Assembly (NCBI RefSeq): GCF_007830055.1
Contig: NZ_VLLE01000004.1
Coordinates: 525,248-589,247, forward strand
Source: Lacibacter cauensis
GTDB lineage: Bacteria > Bacteroidota > Bacteroidia > Chitinophagales > Chitinophagaceae
Length of the DNA stretch: 64,000 nucleotides
Direction: 5' to 3'
A program made the position numbers and the translations under genes. Numbering within the stretch: the first letter of the stretch is position 1; each line of letters starts with the position of its first letter. Below the pieces are notes generated by a model. The model was not told where the DNA came from. It saw nothing but the letters and a program-made list of their open reading frames with translations, and searched no databases. Shown piece by piece: positions 16,015-24,200 of this stretch.

Positions 16015-17400
16015 TTATCCTCTACCTAACAAATAACGCCACAGTTTTGTTTTTGCGCTGCTGAAAGGCGCATGGCGGAAAGCCGGCTCCATCCAGGTAT
16101 AACGCTTTACAACGCCTTTGTAGTTGGTAAATGTATCGAAGGAGTGTTTGCCCAAATAACCTCCGTGACCACTGTAGCCCACTCCGCCAAACGGCAATTC
16201 ACTGTTGCCAAGCTGCAGAATGGTTTCGTTTATACCTCCACCACCAAACCGGATGTGTTCAATAAAAAACTGTTCGGTTTGTTTGCTGCCCGTAAATACA
16301 TACAGTGCCAGCGGATATGGATTTTTTTCTACCAGCTCCACTACTTCGGCATTTTCCTTGTACGTAAACACAGGTAATACCGGGCCAAAAATTTCTTCCC
16401 GCATGATCGGTGCATCGGGTTGAATATTATCAAGAATGGTTGGCGCAATAAACAAATCAGTTTCATCGGTTTGCCCGCCGTAAAGAATGTTCCCATCGTT
16501 TAAGAAACGTTTCACTGCTTCAAATCTTCGTTTGTTGATGAGGCGTGGATAGCTATCGTGCTGTTGCGGATTAGTGCCGAACCCTTTTTCAAATTCAGCA
16601 ATAATGGCCAACACCAGTTTATCCTTTACCGATTCGTGCACAACCAAATAATCCGGAGCCACACAACTTTGTCCGCAGGCAATCAGTTTACCCCATACAA
16701 TCCGTTTAGCCGCAACGCTGATGTTTGCATCGGGCGCAATAATACAAGGGCTCTTACCACCCAGCTCCAACGTAACAGGCGATAATTGTTTTGCTGCCAT
16801 CTCCATCACCTTCTTACCAACTGCTGTACTGCCGGTGAACATCACATGATCGAAATGAAAATGCTCCAACAGTTGCGGTACAACTGTTACCCCATCGCCA
16901 TTTATCACATGCAAAAAACCTGCATCAAAATTTTCGTTGATGATTTTTTCCATAACTGCTGCGGTATGTGCACTCAACTCCGATGGTTTAATGAGTACCG
17001 TGTTACCGGCAGCTATTGCACCGGCAACACCACGCAGCGTTAACAGAATGGGGTAATTCCACGGCGATATCACCAATACATTACCAACAGGTTCTGCATA
17101 AATTTTTGATACAGCCGGAAATAAAAACAACGAAGAAGGAACGGTCTTTGGCCGCATCCAGCTGCGCATATTCTTCAGCTGTACGTTTATTTCTTCGTAC
17201 ACAGCCCCGGTCTCCGTCATGTATACTTCCTGCGGATGTTTGCGCAAATCTTTATACAATGCTTCGTTGATTAATGCTTCGTTGGCACGTAAAACCGCTT
17301 CCAGCTTTTGTAACTGTTGCTTTCGGAAAGTATATGGTTTTGTAGCGCCCGATTTAAAAAAAGCTTTCTGTGTATCGTAAATAGTTTGATAAACGTTCAT
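16015..17400 (-). CDS. NAD(P)-dependent aldehyde dehydrogenase (ALDH3-like)
   Basis: A 461-residue aldehyde dehydrogenase of the shorter class-3/fatty aldehyde type. Motifs are PWNYPILLTLRGVAGAIAAGN, the cofactor loop FTGSTAVGK, the general base in ELGGKSPC, the nucleophile Cys in ACGQSCVAPDY and the C-terminal LPFGGVGYSGHGGYLG. It oxidises aldehydes such as lipid breakdown products. It leads a probable operon with glutathione peroxidase, hemolysin III and an MBL hydrolase, which suggests defence against lipid peroxidation (inference). Confidence 0.92.
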   Translation of the reverse strand: MNVYQTIYDTQKAFFKSGATKPYTFRKQQLQKLEAVLRANEALINEALYKDLRKHPQEVYMTETGAVYEEINVQLKNMRSWMRPKTVPSSLFLFPAVSKIYAEPVGNVLVISPWNYPILLTLRGVAGAIAAGNTVLIKPSELSAHTAAVMEKIINENFDAGFLHVINGDGVTVVPQLLEHFHFDHVMFTGSTAVGKKVMEMAAKQLSPVTLELGGKSPCIIAPDANISVAAKRIVWGKLIACGQSCVAPDYLVVHESVKDKLVLAIIAEFEKGFGTNPQQHDSYPRLINKRRFEAVKRFLNDGNILYGGQTDETDLFIAPTILDNIQPDAPIMREEIFGPVLPVFTYKENAEVVELVEKNPYPLALYVFTGSKQTEQFFIEHIRFGGGGINETILQLGNSELPFGGVGYSGHGGYLGKHSFDTFTNYKGVVKRYTWMEPAFRHAPFSSAKTKLWRYLLGRG

Positions 17401-17473
17401 GTGCTGCTGTTTCTATGGATCAATCGTTATGAAATGTTGTGCTGGTTTAAAATTAAGCATCTAATCAACACAC

Positions 17474-17496
17474 TGCAGAAATGTGTGCGTTCTGCA
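17474..17496. promoter_or_regulatory. Dyad in the divergent region aldehyde dehydrogenase / ATL-like gene
   Basis: TGCAGAA (17474-17480) and TTCTGCA (17490-17496) are perfect inverted arms with a 9-base spacer in the intergenic region between divergent genes. An operator or a short hairpin are both possible. A TATCTTTT box lies at 17534-17541 before the plus-strand gene. Confidence 0.35.
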
Positions 17497-17558
17497 ACTG
17501 ATGAAGATTCTTGTTTTGCATAAACGGCTACTGTATCTTTTAAGTTTAATTGAATGTT

Positions 17559-17993
17559 ATGTGTGCATACAAACGTAAAACCCGGATTGAAAAAAGAGAT
17601 TTGGAAAAACAGCCGGAGGTAAAACGTATCGATGGCGATTTTGCCGATATGAAGAAAGGCGATAAAATGCTGATTGCAACGCCTGCTATTGTAGATGACT
17701 ATGTGCGTCATATTCCAAAAGGTAAACAAAGTACCATCGCTCAAATGCGGAAAGATCTGGCAGCAGAATATCATGCAGTGAATTGCTGTCCTACCAGCAC
17801 AGGTATCTTTCTTCGCATAGTTGCCGAAGCTGCGTACGAAGAATACCAGCAGGGAAAACCCATCAGCAAGATTACTCCCTTTTGGCGCATCATCAACGAA
17901 CAATCGCCTGCTGCCAAAAAGCTGACGTTCGGCATCGATTTTCTGCTTGAGCAACGACGTAAAGAAAAATTAGAGTTACCTGCAGTAAAATAG
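17559..17993 (+). CDS. MGMT-family alkyltransferase-like protein (no acceptor Cys)
   Basis: ATG at 17559 (MCAYKRKTR) is preferred to an in-frame TTG at 17550. The 144-residue product has a basic N-terminus, then IPKGKQSTIAQMRKDLAAEY (residues 52-71), which aligns with the MGMT winged-helix DNA-binding domain, TGIFLRIVAEA, and PFWRII (107-112) where alkyltransferases carry PCHRV. The acceptor Cys is therefore absent and an aromatic pair is present, as in alkyltransferase-like (ATL) proteins that flag O6-alkylguanine for nucleotide excision repair. The ATL role is an inference. It is followed by tadA after 15 bases. Confidence 0.65.
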   Translation: MCAYKRKTRIEKRDLEKQPEVKRIDGDFADMKKGDKMLIATPAIVDDYVRHIPKGKQSTIAQMRKDLAAEYHAVNCCPTSTGIFLRIVAEAAYEEYQQGKPISKITPFWRIINEQSPAAKKLTFGIDFLLEQRRKEKLELPAVK

Positions 17994-18008
17994 TTGCAAT
18001 TTTGCAGC

Positions 18009-18464
18009 ATGGATATTTTACAGCCGAAGAGCGATGAGTACTTTATGCAACAGGCATTGAAAGAAGCAAGAATTGCTTTTGATGAAGGCGAAGTGCCAAT
18101 CGGTGCAGTGGTGGTTGCCAATGGAAAAATTATTGCACGTGGACATAATGAAACAGAGAAATTAAATGATCCTACTGCACATGCCGAAATGATTGCGCTG
18201 ACATCTGCCTTCAGTCATATAGGTGCAAAGTATTTACCCGATGCAACGTTGTATGTAACAGTTGAACCTTGTTTGATGTGTGCCGGTGCGTTGTACTGGA
18301 GTAAGATCACCCGTATTGTATGGGGTGCCGATGATGAAAAGAACGGGCACAAACGTATTGCAAAAGAGGAGAATCCTTTTCACCAGAAAGCAGAGGTAAC
18401 ACAAGGTGTGTTGAAAGAAGAATGTGCACAGCTGATGAAAGATTTTTTTAAACAAATGCGATAA
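18009..18464 (+). CDS. tadA: tRNA-specific adenosine deaminase
   Basis: ATG at 18009 (MDILQPKSDEYFM) is chosen over an in-frame TTG five codons upstream. The 151-residue zinc deaminase has the motif HAE (His58, Glu60) and PCLMC (Cys88, Cys91), plus EVPIGAVVV and the HNETEKLNDPTAHAE loop typical of TadA. It converts A34 to inosine in tRNA-Arg. Guanine or other nucleoside deaminases have related sequences, so some doubt on the substrate remains. Confidence 0.9.
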   Translation: MDILQPKSDEYFMQQALKEARIAFDEGEVPIGAVVVANGKIIARGHNETEKLNDPTAHAEMIALTSAFSHIGAKYLPDATLYVTVEPCLMCAGALYWSKITRIVWGADDEKNGHKRIAKEENPFHQKAEVTQGVLKEECAQLMKDFFKQMR

Positions 18465-18466
18465 TT

Positions 18467-18769
18467 ATGGCAATGGCTGTTTCTAAAAAAGTAGTGGTTA
18501 CACATCCGCAAACAGGAACAGAACGCAAGTTTGATGCGGCTGTTTATGAGCCGGTAAAAGCGGCCATTCTCCAAAGCCTTAAAGGAAGCAAAGGCAAAAC
18601 CTTTACCGAACTTACCGATGATGTGGTAAAGATGATCCGCAAAAAAATGCCCGGCTTTGATAAATCAATTCCCTGGTACACGATCTCCATCCGTCTCGAT
18701 CTGGAAACAAAAGGCATTGTTGAAACCTTTACCGAAAAAGGGAAAAAACTCAACCGCTTAAAAAAGTAA
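18467..18769 (+). CDS. Small conserved hypothetical protein (DUF6958-like)
   Basis: A 100-residue basic protein starting two bases after the tadA stop. The middle part (EPVKAAILQSLKGSKGKTFTE, then VKMIRKKMPGFDKSIPWY and IRLDLETKGIVE) reads like a small winged-helix fold, and it may belong to DUF6958; I recognise that only tentatively. An alternative start lies two codons downstream. DNA binding is possible but not shown. Confidence 0.65.
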   Translation: MAMAVSKKVVVTHPQTGTERKFDAAVYEPVKAAILQSLKGSKGKTFTELTDDVVKMIRKKMPGFDKSIPWYTISIRLDLETKGIVETFTEKGKKLNRLKK

Positions 18770-18856
18770 ACCTCCTGCTGCTTTAACAAAATCTTGTTAC
18801 GGCCCTTTACAACTTCTATACATACTCCTCATCTAATTTGTGTAAACAGGTTAGCT

Positions 18857-19219
18857 ATGAAGAAGATACTTGGTTTTATTGCAATCAGCCTGCTGTTCCT
18901 TACAGCCTGTCGCAAAAGCGATTTCGGAACAGGTTATATTGATGAATCGCAATGGCTGCAGAAAGAACGTGCTGTTGTTGTATTTGCAGATAACAGCTGT
19001 AACTATTTTGTAGTGGAAACCCGCAACGGTTATGCAATACTTGAGAACTGGAGTCTTCGTCCTTTTAATGGTGATGTGCTGTATGGCGACTTCAGCCATT
19101 GGGGCCCGGCACAGGTTTACAACCGTACCCGTGGCAGCCTGATACAGGTAAATGTGCGTGATTTCTGGTTAAGTTATTTCGAAGCAGAGAATCGTATTTA
19201 CAACTACTGTTCGCCATAA
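18857..19219 (+). CDS. Small hypothetical lipoprotein
   Basis: ATG at 18857 begins a signal peptide with lipobox LLFLTACRK; upstream in-frame codons precede no hydrophobic segment. The mature part is about 100 residues, rich in aromatic residues, with no recognised family. A terminator follows at 19242-19265, so it is probably a single transcript or the end of the tadA group. Confidence 0.7.
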   Translation: MKKILGFIAISLLFLTACRKSDFGTGYIDESQWLQKERAVVVFADNSCNYFVVETRNGYAILENWSLRPFNGDVLYGDFSHWGPAQVYNRTRGSLIQVNVRDFWLSYFEAENRIYNYCSP

Positions 19220-19241
19220 CCCAAAATGCCGTCAAAGGAGA

Positions 19242-19265
19242 AAAGGAATGCGGGTGCATTCCTTT
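19242..19265 (+). terminator. Intrinsic terminator after the small lipoprotein gene
   Basis: AAAGGAATGC (19242-19251) pairs perfectly with GCATTCCTTT (19256-19265) around GGGT, followed by CTTTATTT. Confidence 0.75.
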
Positions 19266-19329
19266 CTTTATTTAACAGCATGCTAATCTTCGTAAGCTTA
19301 ATCGATCGAGATTGTAAACGATCTGTTTG

Positions 19330-19337
19330 TACATTTG
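19330..19337 (+). promoter_or_regulatory. -7 box TACATTTG upstream of superoxide dismutase
   Basis: A perfect TAnnTTTG box ends 39 bases before the ATG at 19377. A TTG at 19312-19314 is 15 bases upstream, shorter than the usual spacing. Confidence 0.5.
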
Positions 19338-19376
19338 TGCTCCATAACAATTTTCGTAAATCTTAAATTCAAGAAC

Positions 19377-19976
19377 ATGGCATTTACATTAGCACCTCTT
19401 CCTTATGCACATGATGCATTGGAACCCCATATCGACACAACCACCATGCAGATACATCACGGTAAACACCACCAGGCTTATGTTGACAACCTCAACAAAG
19501 CGATTGCCGGTACAGAACACGAAGGCAAAACACTGGAGCAACTGGTAGCAGCTGCAGGCAGCATTTCACCTGCTGTACGTAACAACGGTGGTGGTCATTG
19601 GAACCATACCTTCTTCTGGGAATCATTGGCAGCAAATGCCGGTGGTACACCAACAGGTGCATTAGCCGATGCGATTACTGCAGCATTCGGTTCGTTCGAT
19701 GCATTCAAAGAAAAATTTGCAGCAGCAGGTATGACACGTTTCGGCAGCGGCTGGGCTTGGTTGATTGTAAAAGATGGTAAACTCGAAATTACCTCTACTC
19801 CTAACCAGGATAATCCGTTGATGGATGTTGCTGAAGTAAAAGGCACACCGATCCTTGGCGTGGATGTGTGGGAACATGCGTACTACTTAAAGTATCAAAA
19901 CCGTCGTGCTGATTATTTAGCTGCTTTCTGGAATGTAGTAAACTGGAGCAAAGTAGCTGAGCGTTTCGGTAAATAA
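19377..19976 (+). CDS. Superoxide dismutase, Fe/Mn type
   Basis: ATG at 19377 gives [20 protein letters not shown], the normal family N-terminus; the protein has 199 residues. Metal ligands are in [17 protein letters not shown] (first His), [13 protein letters not shown] (second His) and the [18 protein letters not shown] signature (Asp and third His). It converts superoxide to oxygen and hydrogen peroxide in the cytoplasm. Whether Fe or Mn is used cannot be decided by eye. A strong terminator follows. Confidence 0.96.
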   Translation: MAFTLAPLPYAHDALEPHIDTTTMQIHHGKHHQAYVDNLNKAIAGTEHEGKTLEQLVAAAGSISPAVRNNGGGHWNHTFFWESLAANAGGTPTGALADAITAAFGSFDAFKEKFAAAGMTRFGSGWAWLIVKDGKLEITSTPNQDNPLMDVAEVKGTPILGVDVWEHAYYLKYQNRRADYLAAFWNVVNWSKVAERFGK

Positions 19977-19993
19977 TTAGAAGTCTCACCAAT

Positions 19994-20029
19994 AAAAAAG
20001 AGCCTGCTGTATACAGTAGGCTCTTTTTT
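19994..20029. terminator. Bidirectional terminator after superoxide dismutase
   Basis: AAAAAAGAGCCT and AGGCTCTTTTTT form the lower stem, with CTGTATACAG continuing it above a single G/T mismatch. The hairpin serves the sod gene and reaches into the stop of the convergent small membrane-protein gene. Confidence 0.85.
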
Positions 20030-20342
20030 ATTTAGAGTTTCCCTTTTTCTTTAATTGATTGTTTGCAAATGAAATAAACCGTTCAAAAAGAAATGCATAA
20101 AACAAACAATTAATTAGTAAGCCTGCTAGGTAGACGAGAAATCCACCATTCGAAAAAATATTCCAAAGCAAAGTATGCGTCGGGAATCTCAATATCAAAA
20201 ATAGTTTAGCAAAAAGCCTCCAAATAAAGTTGCTTCCTAATGTCCCTTCATCTTCAGCCCAAGCCGCAAAAAAAGAAGGTATAGTCAGCATTATAAGAAA
20301 TGCTGTTATAATTATGATTAGTGAAAAATTAAGCTTTCGCAT
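20028..20342 (-). CDS. Small hypothetical membrane protein
   Basis: A 104-residue protein with an N-terminal hydrophobic segment (about residues 7-25, ending SFFAAWAE) and a longer pair around residues 45-55 and 66-88, then a basic tail NQLKKKGNSK. No family recognised. It is convergent with sod and shares the terminator with it. Tag lies upstream by 34 bases on the same strand. Confidence 0.55.
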   Translation of the reverse strand: MRKLNFSLIIIITAFLIMLTIPSFFAAWAEDEGTLGSNFIWRLFAKLFLILRFPTHTLLWNIFSNGGFLVYLAGLLINCLFYAFLFERFISFANNQLKKKGNSK

Positions 20343-20376
20343 TTATTGAAATCATTACCCTTTAATTGATAAGGGT

Positions 20377-20937
20377 TCATTTCTTCCAACAATCATTTAC
20401 ATGGTCATTCACCATACCACTGGCCTGCATAAACGCATAGCAAATTGTAGAGCCAACAAACTTAAACCCACGCTTCAGTAAGTCTTTACTCATTGCATCG
20501 GAGATCGGTGTTTTTGCAGGCACATCGCCAAGCGAACGTACATTGTTTACAATGGGTTTACCTCCCACAAATTGCCAGATGTATTTGTCGAAACTGCCGA
20601 ACTCTTTCTGTATCGCTAAAAAAGCCTGTGCATTCAATACAAACGCATTTACTTTTAACCGGTTGCGGATAATGCCTTCATCCTGCAGTAATGCTTCCTT
20701 TTTCTTATCTGTATACTTCGCCATTTTCTTTGCATCAAATCCATCAAAGGCTTTGCGGTAGTTTTCACGCTTCTTCAAAACGGTATACCAGCTTAACCCT
20801 GCCTGGGCTCCTTCCAAACAAAGCAGTTCAAATAACTTGTTATCATCATGCAGAGGTCTGCCCCATTCTTCGTCGTGATATGCTTTGTACAAATCATCTT
20901 TTAAGCACCAGCTGCAACGTGTTTTTTCTTTTGCCAT
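20377..20937 (-). CDS. tag: DNA-3-methyladenine glycosylase I
   Basis: A 186-residue base-excision repair enzyme. The zinc site is formed by RCSWC and YHDEEWG at the N-terminus and by NDHVNDC at the C-terminus. LEGAQAGLSWYTVLKKRENYR carries the conserved Glu and base-binding Trp, and FKFVGSTICYAFMQASGMVNDH is diagnostic for Tag. Length is normal. Confidence 0.95.
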   Translation of the reverse strand: MAKEKTRCSWCLKDDLYKAYHDEEWGRPLHDDNKLFELLCLEGAQAGLSWYTVLKKRENYRKAFDGFDAKKMAKYTDKKKEALLQDEGIIRNRLKVNAFVLNAQAFLAIQKEFGSFDKYIWQFVGGKPIVNNVRSLGDVPAKTPISDAMSKDLLKRGFKFVGSTICYAFMQASGMVNDHVNDCWKK

Positions 20938-20994
20938 GGTTTATGGTATGGTTCCTGTGCAAAGTAGTAATTTCACAGTCCCAATCAAAAGAAG

Positions 20995-21492
20995 ATGATT
21001 CGCAAAGCAACTTCTTCCGATTTTCATTTTCTCTATTACCTGTATATGCATCCGCAGGTGAATCCGTATTTGCTTTACGAATACATGCAACAGGAAGATT
21101 TTCATGCTGTGTTTGATGAGCTGCAACACAAAGGCGTGCTGTATATTTTTGAAGAGCACGGCGAAGATATTGGCATGTTTAAACTAATGCCGCAACGATT
21201 TCGTAATGCACATATTGCCTACCTCGGCGGAGTAGCCATTGATCCCGAAGAAGCAGGTAAAGGCTATGGCCTGCAGATGATGGAAGAAATTATTGCGTAC
21301 GCCAAACAGCAGGGCTATGTGCGTATCGAATTAACGGTTGCCACCAATAACGAAAAAGCCATTCAACTTTATTTGAAAGCAGGTTTCCATCATGAAGGAG
21401 TGTTGAAGAAATACACGTACTTAAAAAGTAAAGACCAGTATGTAGACGAAGCAGTGATGGCTTATTTGTTCGATCAGGGAAGCGGATCGTAA
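20995..21492 (+). CDS. GNAT family N-acetyltransferase
   Basis: A 165-residue GNAT protein. The acetyl-CoA binding motif is at [19 protein letters not shown], followed by the motif B region [29 protein letters not shown]. The substrate is unknown; RimI/RimL-like or PhnO-like roles are possible. Its 3' end overlaps the 3' end of yidD by 19 bases in convergent orientation. Confidence 0.85.
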   Translation: MIRKATSSDFHFLYYLYMHPQVNPYLLYEYMQQEDFHAVFDELQHKGVLYIFEEHGEDIGMFKLMPQRFRNAHIAYLGGVAIDPEEAGKGYGLQMMEEIIAYAKQQGYVRIELTVATNNEKAIQLYLKAGFHHEGVLKKYTYLKSKDQYVDEAVMAYLFDQGSGS

Positions 21493-21740
21493 CCGCTGCC
21501 GCCCCAAGGATGACATTTACTCACCCGTTTTGCAGTTAACCAGAAGCCTTTGATGGGTCCGTATTTTTTAAATGCCTCTAAACCATATTGGCTGCAGGTT
21601 GGTGTGTATCTGCACTTGGGGCCAATGGCCGGACTGATGACGTATTGATAAAATTTGATGAGCAGTATAAACGGAAAGCTCAGCACCGTTTTGAGTTTGC
21701 TGCTTTTTTGCGGAATAGTATTAAGATGCTGACTGCACAC
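21474..21740 (-). CDS. yidD: YidD membrane protein insertion efficiency factor
   Basis: An 88-residue protein with the YidD core [20 protein letters not shown], then [10 protein letters not shown] and [14 protein letters not shown]. The annotated start overlaps the end of rnpA by 20 bases; a later start is possible since family members usually begin near the hydrophobic [13 protein letters not shown]. YidD lies at the membrane and aids YidC-dependent insertion. The order rpmH-rnpA-yidD is the widespread conserved one. Confidence 0.93.
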   Translation of the reverse strand: MCSQHLNTIPQKSSKLKTVLSFPFILLIKFYQYVISPAIGPKCRYTPTCSQYGLEAFKKYGPIKGFWLTAKRVSKCHPWGGSGYDPLP

Positions 21741-22143
21741 GAAGTTCTTCGAGTTTTTGCAAAGCTATTGTTGTCTTGCCATAGATCAGCTGATATTCCG
21801 GAAGTTCTTTTCCGGTGTACAGTACAAACACCTGCATTTGCAAACCGCTTTGCTGTAACTGCTGCTGCAATTCATTTTTTTGTAATCGCCATGCTTCACG
21901 GATCAAACGCTTAACACGGTTGCGGTGCACAGCCCGTTTAAAATGTTTGGTACCAACAGCAACGCCAAACAACAACGGACATTCTCCTGCAGGCAACGGC
22001 TGCAACACATAATACAAACGCAGCGGCTGCGCCGAAACTGTTTTGCCCGCTCTAAACAGATGCTCGATCTGTTTGCGGCTCTTCATCCGCTCCTGTTTGC
22101 CTAATGTATATCGTGTTGCTTTTTCCAAAATCTGAGATTGCAA
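21721..22143 (-). CDS. rnpA: Ribonuclease P protein component
   Basis: A 140-residue basic protein. The RNR motif is complete in [17 protein letters not shown], and the N-terminal [16 protein letters not shown] and [12 protein letters not shown] match the family. It binds the RNase P RNA and helps mature tRNA 5' ends. A terminator hairpin lies 35 bases upstream, between rpmH and this gene, so its expression may depend on readthrough or a separate promoter. Confidence 0.95.
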   Translation of the reverse strand: MQSQILEKATRYTLGKQERMKSRKQIEHLFRAGKTVSAQPLRLYYVLQPLPAGECPLLFGVAVGTKHFKRAVHRNRVKRLIREAWRLQKNELQQQLQQSGLQMQVFVLYTGKELPEYQLIYGKTTIALQKLEELRVQSAS

Positions 22144-22149
22144 AAATAA

Positions 22150-22169
22150 CTCCCCTTCAGGGGATGGGG
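22150..22169. repeat. CCCCT...AGGGG palindromic repeat, copy 1
   Basis: The sequence CTCCCCTTCAGGGGATGGGG lies just upstream of rnpA. Related G/C-rich palindromes occur at 22691-22706 and 59288-59305. Confidence 0.55.
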
Positions 22170-22177
22170 CAAATAAA

Positions 22178-22203
22178 AAGTCCCGACCGGAAAGTCGGGA
22201 CTT
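22178..22203 (-). terminator. Terminator between rpmH and rnpA
   Basis: On the minus strand a 10-bp perfect stem (AAGTCCCGAC with GTCGGGACTT) around a 6-base loop is followed by TTTTATTT. It starts 27 bases after the rpmH stop. Confidence 0.8.
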
Positions 22204-22230
22204 AAAATATCTTGTTGTTATTACAAGTGC

Positions 22231-22395
22231 TTATTTCTTAGCGCCACGCTCATCAGAGATAGTGAGCTTATGACGGCCCTTTGCACGACGGCTTGCTAAT
22301 ACTTTGCGGCCATTAGCATCCTGCATACGCTTACGGAAACCATGAGTAGTTTTTCTGCGACGCTTCGAAGGCTGGTATGTACGTTTTTGTGCCAT
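22231..22395 (-). CDS. rpmH: 50S ribosomal protein L34
   Basis: A 54-codon gene read on the minus strand: it begins [20 protein letters not shown], continues with [20 protein letters not shown] and ends DERGAKK. The pattern [19 protein letters not shown] and [13 protein letters not shown] is diagnostic for L34. The C-terminal extension is slightly longer than in E. coli. It precedes rnpA and yidD, the classic arrangement, with a terminator in between. Confidence 0.97.
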   Translation of the reverse strand: MAQKRTYQPSKRRRKTTHGFRKRMQDANGRKVLASRRAKGRHKLTISDERGAKK

Positions 22396-22720
22396 TTTTA
22401 ATGTTTTTACTTCTTTAAAAATACCGGGGAGAAACCGGGAATTTCAAGCCATTCAGTGAGAACACCACTTCCCACTGTTTGTGAAAGGACGGCAAAGGTA
22501 GGGGAAAATGCCCGAAAACAGAGGGCCTGAAAGAAGAAAATTTCGGTGCGGGCTGTTCTACAACTGGCATCGTGGGTTGAAGTTTATCCTTAGCATGTCG
22601 AAGGACAATTCCTTGTACGTTCAGAAATAATCCTGAGCGAAGTCGAAGGACCCACCCCTTTTGTTACTCCGCTGTGAAGCACTCAAATTACCCCTCCCAG
22701 GAGGGGATAGGCGAACTACC
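22396..22720. repeat. Repeat-rich intergenic region upstream of rpmH
   Basis: This 325-base gene-free stretch contains a direct repeat with the shared form ATCCT(T/G)AGC...GTCGAAGGAC at 22586-22606 and 22630-22651. The pair is flanked by inverted GTGGGT (22572-22577) and ACCCAC (22650-22655). A palindrome CCCCTCCCAGGAGGGG lies at 22691-22706. The remainder up to 22560 presumably holds the rpmH promoter, though no TAnnTTTG box was identified. Confidence 0.65.
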
Positions 22721-23548
22721 CTATTTTACAAGTTCTACATGAGCAGAGTGTATTTCAGATCCATAAAACAAGCCTGCGTGTTTATCAAAATCCACTACCG
22801 AATCGGTGGTAAAGAATTGCCGGTCAACGCCCTTCGAAAGCCGCACCTCCATTTCAGGATGCCGCTGCAGGTAATTGGCCAGGCTTTCGGCTACAATTTT
22901 TCCCTGCGATAATAACTGCACATTGGGTGGCAGCTGCTCTTTTATTTTTTTGCCCAGCAGCGGATAATGTGTACAGCCCAGCAAAACGGTATCAATGTCT
23001 GTGCTCTGTTGCAGTAACGCATCTACATATTCCTTTACAAAATAATCGGCACCTGCACTTTCATGCTCATTGTTTTCAATCAGCGGCACCCACATGGGGC
23101 AAGCCTGTTGAAAGACCTTTGCTTCGGGATAAAATTTCGTGATCTCTATTTCATAAGAACCCGATTGCACCGTACCTGCTGTTGCCAGCACACCCACATT
23201 TTTTGTCTGGCTGTATTGCCCGATCACTTCTGCTGTTGGGCGAATAACACCCAGCACCCTGTTGTTTGGATTGAGATGCTGCAAGTCGTTTTGCTGAATG
23301 CTGCGTAATGCTTTTGCAGAAGCGGTGTTGCAGGCGAGTATTACCAGCGGGCAACCCTGTTTAAAAAACCATTCCACACATTCCAACGTATAGCGATATA
23401 CGGTTTCAAAACTGCGTGTACCGTATGGCGCTCGGGCATTATCGCCGAGATAGATGTAATTGTATTGCGGCAACTGCTGAACAATCTCTTTCATCACAGT
23501 TAAACCGCCATAGCCCGAATCGAAAATACCTATTGGTCCTTGCTGCAT
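22721..23548 (-). CDS. murI: Glutamate racemase
   Basis: A 275-residue enzyme making D-glutamate for peptidoglycan. It has the N-terminal GIFDSGYGGLTVMKEI, the first catalytic Cys in LACNTASAKAL and the second in LLGCTHYPLLG; GDNARAPYGTRS is also conserved. Length is usual. It follows the two OmpH genes but is separated from them by a terminator hairpin. Confidence 0.96.
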   Translation of the reverse strand: MQQGPIGIFDSGYGGLTVMKEIVQQLPQYNYIYLGDNARAPYGTRSFETVYRYTLECVEWFFKQGCPLVILACNTASAKALRSIQQNDLQHLNPNNRVLGVIRPTAEVIGQYSQTKNVGVLATAGTVQSGSYEIEITKFYPEAKVFQQACPMWVPLIENNEHESAGADYFVKEYVDALLQQSTDIDTVLLGCTHYPLLGKKIKEQLPPNVQLLSQGKIVAESLANYLQRHPEMEVRLSKGVDRQFFTTDSVVDFDKHAGLFYGSEIHSAHVELVK

Positions 23549-23572
23549 GCTGCTAATGTAAGCACAAAAAAA

Positions 23573-23595
23573 ATCCCGCTGTACAACAGCGGGAT
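23573..23595 (-). terminator. Terminator after the OmpH pair
   Basis: ATCCCGCTGT (23573-23582) and ACAGCGGGAT (23586-23595) form a 10-bp stem with an ACA loop; on the minus strand seven T follow. It ends the bamA-ompH-ompH transcript before murI. Confidence 0.85.
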
Positions 23596-23616
23596 CAATA
23601 TCATAATAAGCTAAAC

Positions 23617-24132
23617 TTATTTTGCAGCAGGTGCGTCAGGTATTTTCAGATACTTCTTTACCAGCGGCAACAGATCGTCTGTTGTTGGTACAACCAATAA
23701 AGCATCTCTCGAAAGTACATAAGCATAACCATTTGCTTTTGCAACTGCCTGGATAGCGTCAATAGCTGCTTTTTGTACAGGAGCAAAAAATTCTTGTTCC
23801 TTTTGTTGCAGGTATTGTTGCGCTTGAGTAGAATAGTTTTGAACTGCGTCAGCTAAGTCCTGGAATTCTTTAAAACGGATTTGCTTAATTGCTGGAGTCC
23901 ATTTTATTGAATCAACTCTGATAACGCTATCTTTTTCCTGGTATTCTTTAATTAACTGGCCGTACACAACGTTCAAAGAATCCTGTGTGTTTTTCAGTTT
24001 GTCTTGAGCCTTTTTTGTTTCGGGCATCGCCATCAATAAATCGTTTGTGTTGATGTGGCCGATCTTTTGAGCATTCACTGTTGCAGCGGTTCCCATAATT
24101 GCTACAACTGCCAGAACAATAATCTTTTTCAT
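23617..24132 (-). CDS. OmpH/Skp family periplasmic chaperone, second copy
   Basis: ATG at 24132 (MKKIIVLAVVAIMG) begins a signal peptide ending VNAQ; an upstream in-frame ATG at 24189 would put a polar extension before it. The 171-residue product has a long coiled-coil helix region (about residues 45-130), as in Skp, which holds unfolded outer-membrane proteins in the periplasm. It is a paralogue of the gene directly upstream, with weak similarity. Confidence 0.88.
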   Translation of the reverse strand: MKKIIVLAVVAIMGTAATVNAQKIGHINTNDLLMAMPETKKAQDKLKNTQDSLNVVYGQLIKEYQEKDSVIRVDSIKWTPAIKQIRFKEFQDLADAVQNYSTQAQQYLQQKEQEFFAPVQKAAIDAIQAVAKANGYAYVLSRDALLVVPTTDDLLPLVKKYLKIPDAPAAK

Positions 24133-24200
24133 TTTTCTTTTTTGTTTTAAATAAAGTGTGCTTACTCCCCTCAATGGTTGTGTGTGCACATGGGTTTTTA

